A stretch of DNA of 64,000 bases, from assembly GCA_017165825.1 (NCBI GenBank), contig CM029378.1, positions 21,088,282-21,152,281 on the forward strand, in the 5' to 3' direction. Both the position numbers and the translations under genes were made by a program. Under the pieces are notes generated by a model that saw only the letters and a program-made list of their open reading frames with translations, was not told the origin of the DNA and ran no database searches. The DNA comes from Hepsetus odoe. Taxonomy: Eukaryota > Chordata > Actinopteri > Characiformes > Hepsetidae. This document shows, in pieces, positions 1-12,900 of this stretch (position 1 is its first letter; each line of letters starts with the position of its first letter).

Positions 1-582
1 TGGCACCAATGCTGTATGGATGATTCAGTACATATTGCATAATAAATTGTGACATTTTGTCATACTGCTAGGTGTAACTTTGTAAAATTCATGTATTAAC
101 CCTCAGAAGAATGTAGTAATTGCTATTTTGTGATATTATTTAAACAGGATTCATAAATAGTTGAGAGATAACAACTTTCATTTTATATTTGATTTGCTTT
201 CCTTATCACCAGGTCCTAGTTTGTTTGTCAGTCATGCAAGTCAAACTACAATATCTCATTTCTTTCATACATGTAGTTTTTAAATACATTTAGCATTTGT
301 TCTTGTCTCCACAGGTTACTAGTGAGAAAGAGTTAATTTTTACAACAAGATTTTGTTTTTGGTTACTATTTTGTTTAACCATTCCCCACTTTTGCATTTT
401 TCTTTGCATATAAATTCCCCCATATATTCCCCCATATAAAGAATAGAGTTTTTATTGTTATTGCTGGGATGCTGATGTCATTTCTGTTTATATATTTCAG
501 GCTTTTGTGAAAATCTATTGCCATTGCCATTTAAATAATCTCCAGAAATTAGAATTTAATTTTATATTACTTTGATTCTTAG
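1..582. other. No gene seen; probable intron
   Basis: AT-rich sequence with no exon I can support. It ends in a splice acceptor (AG at 581-582) for the exon at 583, so it is probably an intron of the proline-rich gene that starts to the left of the window. Confidence 0.5.
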
Positions 583-1660
583 GTACAGAAGAAGCCATCT
601 GAAACAGACACACTTACTCCACAACCAAATACTCAAGAGGGAGGATATTTACATGGGTATGTGTTCATAAAAGTTGAAAGTCATCTTTAAAGGGCCTATT
701 TCATTTATTTTTTTTCTTCTTCACAAGGCCTAGATGTAGCGCATTAACCATTGTTAAATGTTTTAATGTTTTCTGTATGCATATATGGAGGTATAGCTGA
801 GAAACCGCAACTTTTGAATTTGTAGTTTTCATAAAAAACAATGTATTTACTTAAGCCTGCCTATTCAGTCTATAGCATTTGCTCCGCCTATCATTGATGA
901 CTATTTAAAGTGTGCTTTAGTGTTGAAGGCTTAATGATGCACTGAATTATATCATTTGTTTCTCATTCTCAGGTCAAGCTCAGGCATTGCTGTCCCTCCT
1001 CCATCTGTCCCTAACTGGGCAGGGTTTAGATCTACTGTTCCTCAAACATGCACCACTCCTCAGCCTCCTTCTTCAGCTAAGGAGATCCCTCTGTCTGAAC
1101 CTTTAGGTTTCTCTTCAGAAACTCCCATAATCACAGATATTGGTGCCCTTCCACCTCCACCAACTCCTTTGTGTAACTCAATGACTGCTCCTCCACCATC
1201 ACCTCCTCCTCCTCCATCTAGCCTTGGGTTCAGAAACTCATTTTTACCATCACCCCCAGCTCTGCAGTCTGATTTCATGGATCCTCTCCCACCCCCTCCG
1301 CCACCTGAACATTTTGAAGGGTTACTTTTACTTCCTCCGCCCAGTTCTCCCTGTCCTCATACTAGTGCTGGAAGGGTTCATGTTCCCCCACCTGCTCCAC
1401 CGCCTCTCTCCAATATTGCTACAGGAGCTCCTCCTATTAATTGCTCATCTTTGTTGCCACCCCCACCACCCCAGAACACTTCCATGATTCCACAGCCACC
1501 TCCTCCACCACCACCTCCATCTGGAAAAGATGCATTTTCTATACCACCCCCACCACCCCAGAACAATTCCATGATTCCACAGCCACCTCCTCCACCACCA
1601 CCTCCATCTGGAAAAGATAAATTTTCTATACCTCCTCCACCACCACCACCACCATTTTGA
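583..1660 (+). CDS. 3' end of a proline-rich protein, last two exons
   Basis: Two exons are readable: 583-656 (phase 0 start, donor GT at 657) and 973-1660 (acceptor AG at 971-972, TGA stop at 1658-1660). The codon split over the intron is GG|G, giving an open C-terminus of about 250 residues. The peptide is dominated by polyproline runs of 5 to 9, spaced by short polar stretches, and it ends on a polyproline run followed by Phe. Runs of this kind usually bind profilin, EVH1, SH3 or WW domains, so an actin or splicing role is possible, but this is inference. No folded domain is visible and I do not recognise the gene. Two 87-bp units at 1457-1630 are tandem copies. The 5' part lies outside the window. 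The long minus-strand frames over this stretch are glycine and tryptophan shadows of the proline codons. Confidence 0.7.
1457..1630 (+). repeat. In-frame 87-bp tandem duplication in coding exon
   Basis: Units 1457-1543 and 1544-1630 have the same length and differ at about 3 of 87 positions. Each encodes 29 residues: a polyproline block, a Gln-Asn spacer, a second polyproline block and a Ser-Gly-Lys-Asp spacer. The period is a multiple of three, so the frame is kept. Confidence 0.9.
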
Positions 1661-3780
1661 ATGTGGAATATTTTTTTTCAAAGCATTTGTTGCCAGGATG
1701 AACATGCTTCACAAAAATGTTTTGCTTCACAAAAATGTTTGCAAGGCATAGGAACTCAGAGTATGATAACATTCAAAATATGTGCAAAGATATGGTCAAT
1801 CAGAGCATTTAATTTAAACCTTTTCAAACCTAGCAACAGTTGCTATAATAACTATTACCCAAAGTTGTTACCGCAAAATTCTTTGTATGAAAAGTGAGAC
1901 TGGTTGTGGCAGTTTCCAATTAATGTGTCTAACATCTTTGCTAAATTTGCTTAATAAAAATACTTAAGATCATATGGTGTAACTGCAATATATGTTAGTA
2001 TAAATACATTTTTTTCAAAAGGTCACACTTTCCATTGCAGCAGTGAGCTTCCATTTCATTTATCAATGACAATGATGCAAACAATTGTTTGAAAAAAAAA
2101 TGCTGTGTAATTTTTGATGTAATAGCTGTAAAATCTACTACTTAAGTAAATTACAACATAATATTTAATTACATGATTTGCAACACCCTTTATTCTGTAT
2201 AAAGTATTCTGTTCATAAACTATATGTTAGGCTTATTGGAGATAATGTGCTAAAGTAACAGTCCATGTCAAAGGTAATGTGTAAAGTGCAAATACAAAGA
2301 ATATACTCATGATGGCCCTTTATCAGTGATGCCCCTCTGATTCACTTTTACCAACACCACACTTTATGCTTTATGTGCATCAACATAATTGTATTCAGTC
2401 AAGTGGCTGAGTTTTTGCACAAAAATTTAAATGTACATATTACAGTGTGTACTGTTCTTTTAAAACTATAGACCTCTAAGACCCTCTGTATAACACACTC
2501 TGATGTGAGTTTTTAGAAGCAATCACAATTATTGTTTTTCAGAATCCTAAAAAGATGTCATTTTGTGCTGCCCTTGATTTCTAAATTATTTTTTTATGTC
2601 AAAATTCCCAGAGGTCAAAAGCTTCTGAAATGAAAAGGTTTTCTGATATTTTATTTTTTGAGTGCTAAATAATGCTCCCTTGGGGATGATCCCTCCAGAC
2701 CCTTTACATTTGACCCTGTAAACCACCCATTTTTATTGGTGCTGTATTTTACACTTGGTTGAGTTATCTGCCTTTATAAGCTATTTCTCATCTACAGAGA
2801 ATTTTGAAAGATATTTTGGTGACCTTTAGTCTCCCAAGGTTTTTACAAGTGATACTTCTAGTTAACACATTTGATAAATTAACCATGTTAAATCCTTTGT
2901 TTTAATTTGTGAATGAGGAAGATGCAGTGGACCACAAGAAATGGAAACAAATGATACACTGTGGCAACCCCTAAACAGCAGCAGCCAAAAGAATTCCTTT
3001 GTTTAAATTTTATTTTATTAAACTTAGGTGACACCAAGTTGAATAGGATTTATTATTTAATATCTTATCATCAACAATCTGGTTTAAAAAAATGTAAATC
3101 TGAAACTGATGTAAAGTTTTCAAAGATTAATTTTTTCCACCTACTTTGTTATGCAGATTATATAATTTGTGATATGATTAAATGGCAATAAAGAGAGACA
3201 TTTTCACACCTCATCAACCCCATCACACTTGCTCCTACTCAGCAGCTTCCGACTGAGATGGGTGTGTTAAAAACACCAAAATGTGTAGGGCATGGTGCCT
3301 ACAGGGGGTTGTTTCACAAAGAGGAATATTTCAGCTAGCGCTGTAGTTGAGGACTGTCCAGTAGGAAGTCTTTCTAAAGGTTTCCTGGTGGATTTGGGAC
3401 TTAAATGATCTGGCTAAGCTATAAAACTCCACTTCGTGAAATGCAGGAGGACAAGGGTTGGGAAACATTTAACAAGTCAAAGCCTTTTTCAAAATCCCTT
3501 GTTTTAAAACTCAAATATAACACTGCAAAGCAATAAACCATATGAAAAAAACCCGAGACGAGTAGTCATAGACTGAATATCTAAAATATTCTAAATTCTT
3601 TTTCATTCTGTTTTTAATGTAAAAGCTGGACACAGTAGGTGGCAGCAAACGCTGGCCTGCTTTCGTTTGGGAGGAAGCGGGGAGGAGGCTGTTTGCTGGG
3701 GCTTTAACTCCTATGAACGAAGTGATGGAGATTTTCATGTGCTTTTCCGTAATTCTGCACTTAACTAGGTGCACGCGCGT
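1661..3780. other. 3' UTR and intergenic spacer
   Basis: This stretch holds the 3' UTR of the proline-rich gene and the gap before tnks2. It is AT-rich. I see no further exon or RNA gene. The short open frames at 2961-3191 (+) and 3511-3774 (-) have no recognisable motifs. Confidence 0.5.
1953..1958 (+). terminator. Poly(A) signal candidate for the proline-rich gene
   Basis: AATAAA lies about 295 bp after the TGA at 1660, with T-rich sequence downstream. A second AATAAA at 3187-3192 is an alternative for a longer 3' UTR. Confidence 0.5.
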
Positions 3781-3993
3781 GTGAGTTAAACACTACGCTA
3801 TATTTGGTACGTAGAACGCACTTGAGTGTTTCGAGCTAACTTGGCTTTACGATGAGTCTCCACAAAAGGAGGTAACGTCCTAGGAGCCCCCGGACCTGCC
3901 AATCCCTCACTTTGCTTTTTCGATGCCAAGATGGTGTATCTTCCGACTACAGTCTACAGCCCGTGGTAAAAGTGTTAAAGGTGATAAAACTGG
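3781..3993 (+). promoter_or_regulatory. tnks2: Probable tnks2 promoter and 5' UTR
   Basis: Local CpG content rises here (GCACGCGCG near 3772-3780, several CG sites to 4200), as at vertebrate housekeeping starts. A YY1-like element CCAAGATGG sits at 3926-3934, 60 bp before the first in-frame ATG. YY1 elements of this form often mark transcription starts. No TATA box is evident. The exact start site cannot be read from the sequence. Confidence 0.45.
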
Positions 3994-6900
3994 ATGTGTG
4001 CCCGTCGTTTGTCCAGTATCTCCGGCTTAGGCGGCAGAGACATGGAGAGAGCACCGACCGGAGACCAGTGCAGGGAGCTGTTCGAGGCCTGCAGGAGCGG
4101 AGACATGGAAAGGGTCAAAAAGCTGCTTAACGCCGCCAACGTGAACAGCAGAGACACGACGGGCAGAAAGTCCACTCCGCTGCATTTCGCGGCCGGTGGG
4201 TGTCATGAGTTTATATCAACACTTTAACACGGCGAGAGAGCAAATTTGCAGCGCGCGGCAGACAAAAGCGCCCTGCACGGCTCAGTGTTGTCTACGCGAG
4301 CACGCACAACCCCACCGGTGTGCGTTTAAGGAGTGGACTGCGTGGTTATGTAATGCGGTAAACAGCAGGGTATACACTCTTTACGGCGTTCATGAAAGCA
4401 GGGTATCGACGTCTGATCTTGTTTCCAAACATGTTTGATGATCTCGTTTGTGTATTTATTAGGACTGTATATTCCTTATTTGTCAACTTTTTTGGCAGTG
4501 ATTATTAGCTAGCGTTATTATTCAGCCTCCTTTTTGAGAGAGTACATTTTAAAAAGCGTCTTCTAGGAAGTTCAGTATCTCTGCGGTGACTAATGTTCAT
4601 CAGGCATAGGGTATTATGGGCGCTGTATACCCGGGCGTTACCATCTCAATGGCTTCCAAAATTTCACCCATGAATAAAATGCAGGGAAAGACCTCAGTTG
4701 AACCTTCAGGATCTGCTGCTGACAAGCAGGGGACAAGCGTAAAGCATTGAGCCATAGATGTGTTTTGCAAGTCAACCCTATTTAACATCTTTAACTTTCA
4801 GCTCTGCTGCCTGTCTCTTTATCAACAAGAGTCTTCAACCCAATCACATAGTTGGTCTCACTATGGTCATGTAAACCTTTCCATTCACTCATCATGCTAC
4901 TTGTATGTCAAAAGTCACTTCTGCTGCTCTTCTCCAGCCACTCCAACCTCTTTTTATCTCTTCTACATTGTTACTCTGTACTACTGATCTCAAGTATATC
5001 AACTCCTCCACTATTACTTCTCCCTAAATGCTAACCATTCCACTTTCTTTCTTTAAATTCCCACTTATTTTGTTTTAGTCCAACTGACTTTCATTCCTCA
5101 GTTGATTAGAGCATATCTCCAACTCTCCAGGGTATCCTTAAGTTGCTCCCTACATTTGCTTACAGATCACATGGTCATCTGTAACCCTCATAGTCCCTCT
5201 CATCTGTCAACATGAGCATCACCATTTGCTAACAAGAATGAGCTCTGCAGTTATCCTTTGTATAATTCCGCCTCTATTTTAAATGTATCCATGCATTCAT
5301 CCTACTGCAGACCTCACCACTGTCAAACTGCCCTCAGTTATCTTGTACTACTGACATACTTTTATGATGCTCTTGACGAACAATACCACAACTCTTTTAG
5401 GCACCCTGACCTATGAGTCCACAAAGGCACTTTTCTACACTTCTCCATCAACACCCTAAGAGCAAGAGTCCTTTCTCAGCATGAAACCATACTGCTGCTC
5501 ATTAATGCTCACTTTTTATCTTAACCTAGCTTCCACTACTCTTTCCCATAACTTCATGCCGTAGTAGTTGTCAACTGTAAACTGTTCCTGCTTTTATATA
5601 TCTGTTCTAGAGCTGTTATGAACCCCCATGCTGACTTACATGGGGAAAAGGAAAAGCGAATTATAAAATCACAAGCTTTCTTTTGCTGATATGCTGCAAA
5701 CACTGGATGTTGTGTATGCAAAGGAGAAAGAATATATGAATTAACTAAATTCTCAATCCTGAAATTTTATGTTTAATGTTTCAAAATGGAAATACTGCTT
5801 AAGAAAGAAAGTGCCAACCCCCCCATCTGTGCTCGCTCTTAAAATGTAAATGAGCCACATGTATTTTTCTACATTTCGTAGATAAATGTTGGATAAACGT
5901 GATGGTGTATATGTAATCTTATTCTTTTTAAATAATGTAATCTTTTTCCTAGATCTTATTAGAATTATACCACCCAACTACATGAATCCACTTTAAGGAC
6001 AAGGCTCAATCTTGCTGAATTAAACCCACATCATCTAGCAAAAATGGAGGGGCCATGTCAGTGGAGGACACTGCTTCCCTATAGAAAGTGTGTACATGTA
6101 GCTTCAGCCATTAAAGGACTTCTCAAAAATCCCAGTTTTTTGGGAGTTCTTGAGTTCTCTTGCAATGTGTGTCACAGGTTTTGGCCGCAGGGATGTGGTG
6201 GACTACCTCCTGGAGCATGGTGCTGATGTTCACTCTCGTGATGATGGAGGCCTCATATCACTACACAATGCATGTTCGTTCGGCCATGCTGAGGTAGTCA
6301 GCCTCCTTTTGCGCCATGGTGCTGATGCCAACTCCAAAGACAACTGGAACTACACACCTCTCCATGAGGCAGCTATCAAGGGCAAAATTGATGTCTGCAT
6401 TGGTAAAATGATGACACATTTCCTAGCATTCATAAAAATAAAAAAAAAACAAACATTTCTCAAATGTAGTTGGTCAGCCCAAACGTGTTTGAATAGTACC
6501 CGTAACTAGGAACACCGTCATATGTGACATGTTAAGATAACATGTTGGATTTTACATGCTGCTGTTTTATAAATGGAGCTTGGATCTTTGTTTTTAAAGG
6601 TTACATTAAAAGCATTTTTAAGCGAATTTTCCTTTTAAACCTAAACAAACAGGATAAATGATCTAAAGGGAAATGTTAAATTAAAAACCTTGTACAGCCA
6701 TATTGTAAAGACCCAAACTTTCAGCACTTTCGTCAGTCAGTCAGTCATTTTCTGCCGCTTGTCCCAAGTGGGGTCACGGGGGAGTGCTGGAGTCCAACCC
6801 AGCTCACACACACTTGGACAGGTCCAGCACTTTCGTTAAAGCTGTAAATTTTAAATGTTTTGTTATTGGATTAAGTGCCTTGCACAAAGGTACTTCAGCT

Positions 6901-9900
6901 GTCAATCTGTGTTTGTTCGCCCACCTCCCCCATTTTTTTCCTGCTGGTCCTGGGCATTAAACCAGCAACACTTCAGTTACAAGTCCTCTTCTCTAAATAT
7001 TATGCCACAGCTGCCTGTACCTCTTAATAAAAGTGTGTACTTAAATTAGCTTTCTCAGAAATTGATTGTCTGACATGATGTTATCCTTGTAATATTTTAG
7101 TATTGCTGCAGCATGGTGCTGAGCCAACTGTCTGCAACACAGATGGGAGGACAGCTCTTGATTTGGCTGAGCCTTCCACCAAGGCTGTGCTTACCGGTAA
7201 GGTCACTATACAAAAATCAGAGATACAGCTGCTGTTACTAATTCATCAGGCACCTGACCAGGGATACTTTGTTGTGGTGCTGTGAACATTCCATGTGTAT
7301 TTTATCAACTAAGATGTGAAATGTCTTTGTTTTTCTTATGTGTTTAATATGGCTGTCCCTGCAAAGTTTAAAAAGTTTCTTAACCTTTGCAATGATTGTT
7401 ACCTGTGGCATGATATCTTTGCTCCATTTTATAATGATACCACATGCAATCTTTTCCCAGATAATTTTTTTTTTTTTTTTATAGCATATTCAGCTATATT
7501 TTCTCTCCTTTTACACTATACTGATAGTGTAAAAGACTGCTAAGATAACACAATGTGCTTATGGTCCTCTGCATAATAGCAAAAAGGAACCAACCCACAA
7601 TGGACTATATAGGACTTCCTAGAGTGCCCTGTAAAGCCTACCAAGACATCAACTGCAGATCCATAGGATCTGTAGGTTGAAGAATGTTCTAGCTAACTCT
7701 ACAGATGCTTGATCAGATCAAGGTCTGGAGAATTTGGAGGCCAGGGCAACATCTTTTGCCATGTACCTCCATCATGGCACCATCATTTGATCAGGTACAT
7801 GGGGCACACTTACTGGCCCCCTTTTCTGAGGTGAAGACATCAGGACTCCTCAAACTAGATGTTTTAATTCCATTGCTCCAGGGTGCAGTGTTGATGGCAG
7901 CATGGCTTCAAAAATGTGACCACTTAGGAGATGCTTTTACTCAGTTTTCTGGCCAAAGCAATTTGATCAAAGTCACTCAGATCTTTACGCCTGTTTGTTC
8001 CTCCCACATCCAAGATGTTGACTATGATAATCAACTGTTCACTTTAATCTAATGTATCCCTTACATGCAGTTTTATAAAAGATAAAAATCATTAGTTACA
8101 AAAAGAACACTCAAAGAAATGTGTGTGTGTGTGTGTGTATTGCTCTGTTGTTACCTGTGGTAACAGAATGTATTGCCAGCACATGATGTCAGTTTTCTTC
8201 TTCCCCACAACTCCAAACCAACTCATTCTTTTTCTTTTACAGGGGAGTACAGAAAAGATGAACTTCTCGAGAGTGCAAGGTAATGTGCCCTCATTTTAGT
8301 ATCATTATTTCTGCACTGTCCTGAGCATGAGTGTAATGAGTCGCACTGCAAAATGCATTTAGTTTCTGATATTTGTAACACTGGAATGTTAGTCATTGTA
8401 ATAAAATTAAACTGGATTTCATTTTTCAGAAGTGGGAATGAGAAAAAACTGATGAGCCTCCTCACTCCTTTAAATGTAAACTGTCATGCCAATGATGGAA
8501 GAAAGGTAATTTAAAACTATGTAAATATTATCATTTTATTGATTTGTAATGTATCTGCATTGTTTGATCACTGGTGGTTTTTAAAAAACCTAGCCTTATT
8601 AGTAGATTTTGAAACAAGTGAACACTTTTTTATTAAAAAAAAAATAATAAAAATATATGAACACACACCAATGTTGAAGAAATTAATACAGTAAAATGTA
8701 TTCTTACATAATATTTAGCAAAAACAATGTTCACCATGCAGTCAGTCTTGTGAAGTCATTTAAAAAGTAGGATGTTGTTCCCAAACATATCACAGATTCC
8801 ATGAAAAATGGTTTAGTAATTGGGGTGATCGTTATTGACCTACACAATTTTTGAATTAGTATTGAATTCTACTGATGAATGATTTCTGTAGATGCCCATT
8901 CATATTTACATCATAATTTGGAAAAGCAATTATGTATGGTAATAATACACACACATTGCTTTTATACTTTATTGTCACTTTTTTTGTTTGCTTCATTGTT
9001 TGTTTGCTTTCAGTCAACCCCTCTGCATCTGGCTGCTGGCTATAACCGGGTGAAGACTGTGCAGCTTTTGCTGGAGCATGGAGCTGATGTTCATGCTAAA
9101 GATAAAGGGTATGGCAGCATATCATTCATGCCCAGAGCCATGATCAGGAGCCTCCCTCCAAATACATAATATTCAGTAAACTCTCTTGTGCACACCCCCC
9201 CCCCCCCCACCCCACCCCCATTTCTTCAGTGATCTTGTGCCTCTCCATAACGCCTGCTCCTATGGCCATCATGAAGTGACGGAATTACTTGTAAAGGTAG
9301 GTGTTTTTGTTTTGTGCCTTAGAGTTTTGGAAGCACACTGAAAGTTGGTTAAATATTATTAATTCCTAAAATAAGATGTTTGTGAAACTTGTATTTTTAT
9401 GGTTAGTTACCCTTGTGTTTTAATTATGTAATACATTTTTATAAAAATATAAATTAAATGGATACCACTGACCCAAAGGTTGACCTGCATTGGAATGTTT
9501 TAACTTACTCAAGCCTTTTAAACTACATTAACATGTGTCCACTTTGAAGACTTGGTCAATAATTGAATCATTTTTATAAAAGCTTGTGTTAATATAAGTG
9601 AGCCTTACCAGTAAGTATGAACTAATTGCTGTTGTTAAAATACGTGAAAGCTAAACAGCTACAGAAATCTGAAGTCTGAAAGTTGCTCTATTTGGCATGC
9701 TATAAAATTGGTGCAGTATTTCTCTGATCAGATATACAATGTCCTCCTTCACACCTTTTTTATAGCATGGTGCCTTCGTGAATGCAATGGATTTATGGCA
9801 GTTCACCCCTCTGCATGAAGCTGCATCTAAGAACCGGGTAGAAGTGTGTTCTCTGCTGCTTAGTCATGGCGCTGACCCCACCATCCTCAACTACCACAAC

Positions 9901-12900
9901 AAGAGTGCAATCGACCTGGCCCCTACCATACTGCTCAAAGAGCGCCTTGCATGTAATGCAACAACAAAGTTTTAGCAAAAATACCCATATTGCTTAAAAT
10001 GAATTTAGATAAATTGTTTGCTCAATAACATGCAAATTCACTTTTTCTCATTAGCAGTGTGTATGGTACAGTGTACAAATTGGGTCTACATTCTGATGCT
10101 ATAGAATATAATAAAGTATAGATAATGGTTAAATCCCACTTATTACATTTTTGATTTAAAAAAAACTATTAAATCAAATGGCCACAAGTTATTATGCTAC
10201 TGAAATTGAGCTTTGTTTCACTCATTGTAGGCCCTTTTTTTAATTATTATTGTTTAAAAATATTTGCTGGAGGATCTGAAGATTCACATTTAAATAGACT
10301 CACATGCTGGGACTGTGTTTCTCCAGATGAGTTTCGAGGACATTGTCTGCTGCAGGCAGCTCGTGAAGCGGATCTCGTTCAGGTTAAAAAGCACCTTTCT
10401 CCTGAAACCATAAACTTTAGACACCCCCAGACCCACGAAACGGCACTGGTAAAATAAAATAAATAAATAAACTGGCAATTGATTATAAGATGTTAATTTA
10501 AGGATCATTTTAGTTAAGCCTTTTACAATGTTTCTGACAGCACTGTGCTTCGATGTCATCATATCCCAAGAGGAAGCAGATTTGTGAGATGCTGCTGAGG
10601 AAAGGAGCAAGTGTGAATGAGAAGACAAAAGAGTAAGTGATGCTCGTATTCCTGGCTTGCAATATGTCCTGCCCACTTTATGCACCTTGCCTGGCAGCCA
10701 AAATGGCTGCTCTATGAAGGAATATATTTAGTCACACTGGTAAATGGAAAAGTAACAAGAAGAATATGTGAATATTCTTTATATGTGATATGAAGCAGAT
10801 CTTAGATTTATTGCTAAATTTGTTTGTGTTCAGCTGGAAAGTGGAAAAGTGGAATTGTCCTAAAATATCCATTTGCTGTGTTAATGCTTCTCATTTCACT
10901 GCAGTTTTCTGACGCCTTTGCATCTCGCAGCTGAGAAATCCCACAATGAGGTCATTGAGGTGTTAGTGAAGCAAGAGGCAAAAGTAAGCAGAATTTTTAC
11001 TTTTCATGAAAGCGAAGAGCATCCAAGAAATACAGTGCAAGATTTTTATCGTGTTTCATTGTATCAATCTTTTTTTTTTTTTTTTTTATCTCTGTACAAT
11101 CTTTTGTTCTAAAATCTCTTCAAGATGATTTTTTAACATTTATTTTATAGCTGAAGAGCTGCTCTAATAACTTTTTGTAAAATTTAGAAGGTAAAAAAAT
11201 GTGTCTGCGAAGTAATTAAAAATATATATTACTACTGTAGTCCATTGCTTATTGGAGAGTCTGCTGCCTTTCAACACAAAGGCCTCTGGCAAGGCATCCA
11301 GGAGCTGTTTTTAAGTCCTAAAGCATCAGATTAATCACCAACATAATTAGAAAGTGAAAATTGATATACACAAATAAATGTATTCTTTAACTGGAAAATT
11401 CAGAATGTAATTAAGGCTTCAAATAGGCTTTACTCTTTTAAGCTTGCATATATAGTACTGTGCAAAAGTTTTAGGCAGGTGTGAAGAAATGCTGTAAACA
11501 AAGAATGCTTTCAGAAATATAAATAATTATTGATGAATATGAATAGTGATGATAAGAAATATGAATATGATATTTTTATCAATTTACAAAATGCAAAGTG
11601 AGCGAACAAAGGAAAAATCTAAATCAAATCAATATTTGGTATTACTACCTTTTGCCTTCAAACCAGCATCAATTCTTATAGGTACACTTGCACAAAGTCA
11701 GGGATTTTGTAGGATTATAGTCAGTATGATCAACCAGTTTTACCAAACAGGTGCTAATGATCATCAATCAAGCTGAAACACAGCCGAGTTCCTTCAAAAA
11801 CTGTGTGCAAGTGTACCTAGAAGAATTGATGCTGTTCTGAAGGCAAAGGGTGGTCACACCAAATATTGATTTAATTTAGATTTCTCTTTTGTTCATTCAC
11901 TGCATTTTGTTGATTGATGAAAATAAATGATTAACACTTCCATTTTGAAAGCATTCTTTGTTTACAGCATTTTTTCCACACCTGCTTAAAACTTTTGGGT
12001 ACTAGTAATTGGGTAATTGCGATTATTTAACATGGTTAAGTGTGTTATTTAAAGATTTTAAAAATTCTAACTAGTATTAAGTGGTAATGGAAATTAAGTT
12101 TCCCTTACCTGTTAACAACTTGTAGTTCAGTGGAAAAACCAAAGAAGCAAATTCAAAAACAAAATACAGTATCTCTCAAAAGTGAGTACACCCCTCACAT
12201 TTTTGTAAATATTTTATTATCTTTTCATGGAACACTGAAGATATGACATTTTGATACAATGTAAAGTAGTCGGTGTATAGCTTGTATAACAGTGTAAATC
12301 TGCTGTCCCCTCAAAATAACTCAACACGCAGCCATTATTTTCTAACGCACTGGCAACAAAAGTGAGTACACCCTTAAGTGGAAAAATGTCCACATTGTGC
12401 CCAAAGTGTCTATTTTGTGTGGCCACCATTATTTTCCAGCACTGTCTTAACACTCTTGGGCATGGAATTCACTAGAGCTTCACAGGTTGCCTCTAGAATC
12501 CTCTTCCATGATGACATCACGGAGCTGGTGGATGTTAGAGACCTTGCGCTGCTCCACTTTCTGTTTGAGGGTGCCCCACAGATGCTCATTCAGGTTTGGG
12601 TCTGGAGACATGCTTGGCCAGTCCAGCACCTTCACCCTCAGTTTCTTTAGCAAGGCAGTGGTCATCTTGGAGGTGTGTTTAAGGTCATTATCATGTTGGA
12701 ATACTGCCCTGTGGCCCAGGTTCCGAAGGAAGGGAATCATGCTCTGCTTCAGTCTGTCACAGTACATGTTAGCATTTATGGTTCCCTTAATTAACTGTAG
12801 CTCCCCAGTGCCGGCAGCACTCCTGCAGCCCCAAACCATGACATTCCCACAACTGTAGGCAAGGCACACTTTGTATTCCTCACCTGGTTGCTGCCACACA

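Larger units (their letters stand above)
3994..9952 (+). other. tnks2: tnks2 exons 1-8: ankyrin clusters 1 and 2
   Basis: These exons cover residues 1 to about 328. The first ankyrin helix (RELFEACRSGD) is followed by STPLHFAAG, then repeats of the form TPLHEAA, HGADP and LLLxHGA. The two clusters split near residue 175, where an ALDLAEPS stretch leads into a helix starting DELLESAR. Mammalian clusters bind the RxxPDG peptide of clients; the conserved GGLIxLHNACSFGH and WNYTPLHEAA segments are present. Exon 7 (9230-9296) is preceded by a long C tract in place of an ordinary T-rich polypyrimidine tract. The exon ends are supported by continuity with the mammalian protein. Confidence 0.9.

Noticed and set aside
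1060..1705. Three minus-strand frames rich in Gly and Trp
   Set aside because: They are exact antisense shadows of the proline codons of the spliced + strand exon and have no splice support.
7705..8052. 115-codon + frame in tnks2 intron 3
   Set aside because: No domain motif, and the block reads like an interspersed repeat.
12487..12858. + strand 123-codon frame
   Set aside because: Antisense of the Tc1-like transposase.
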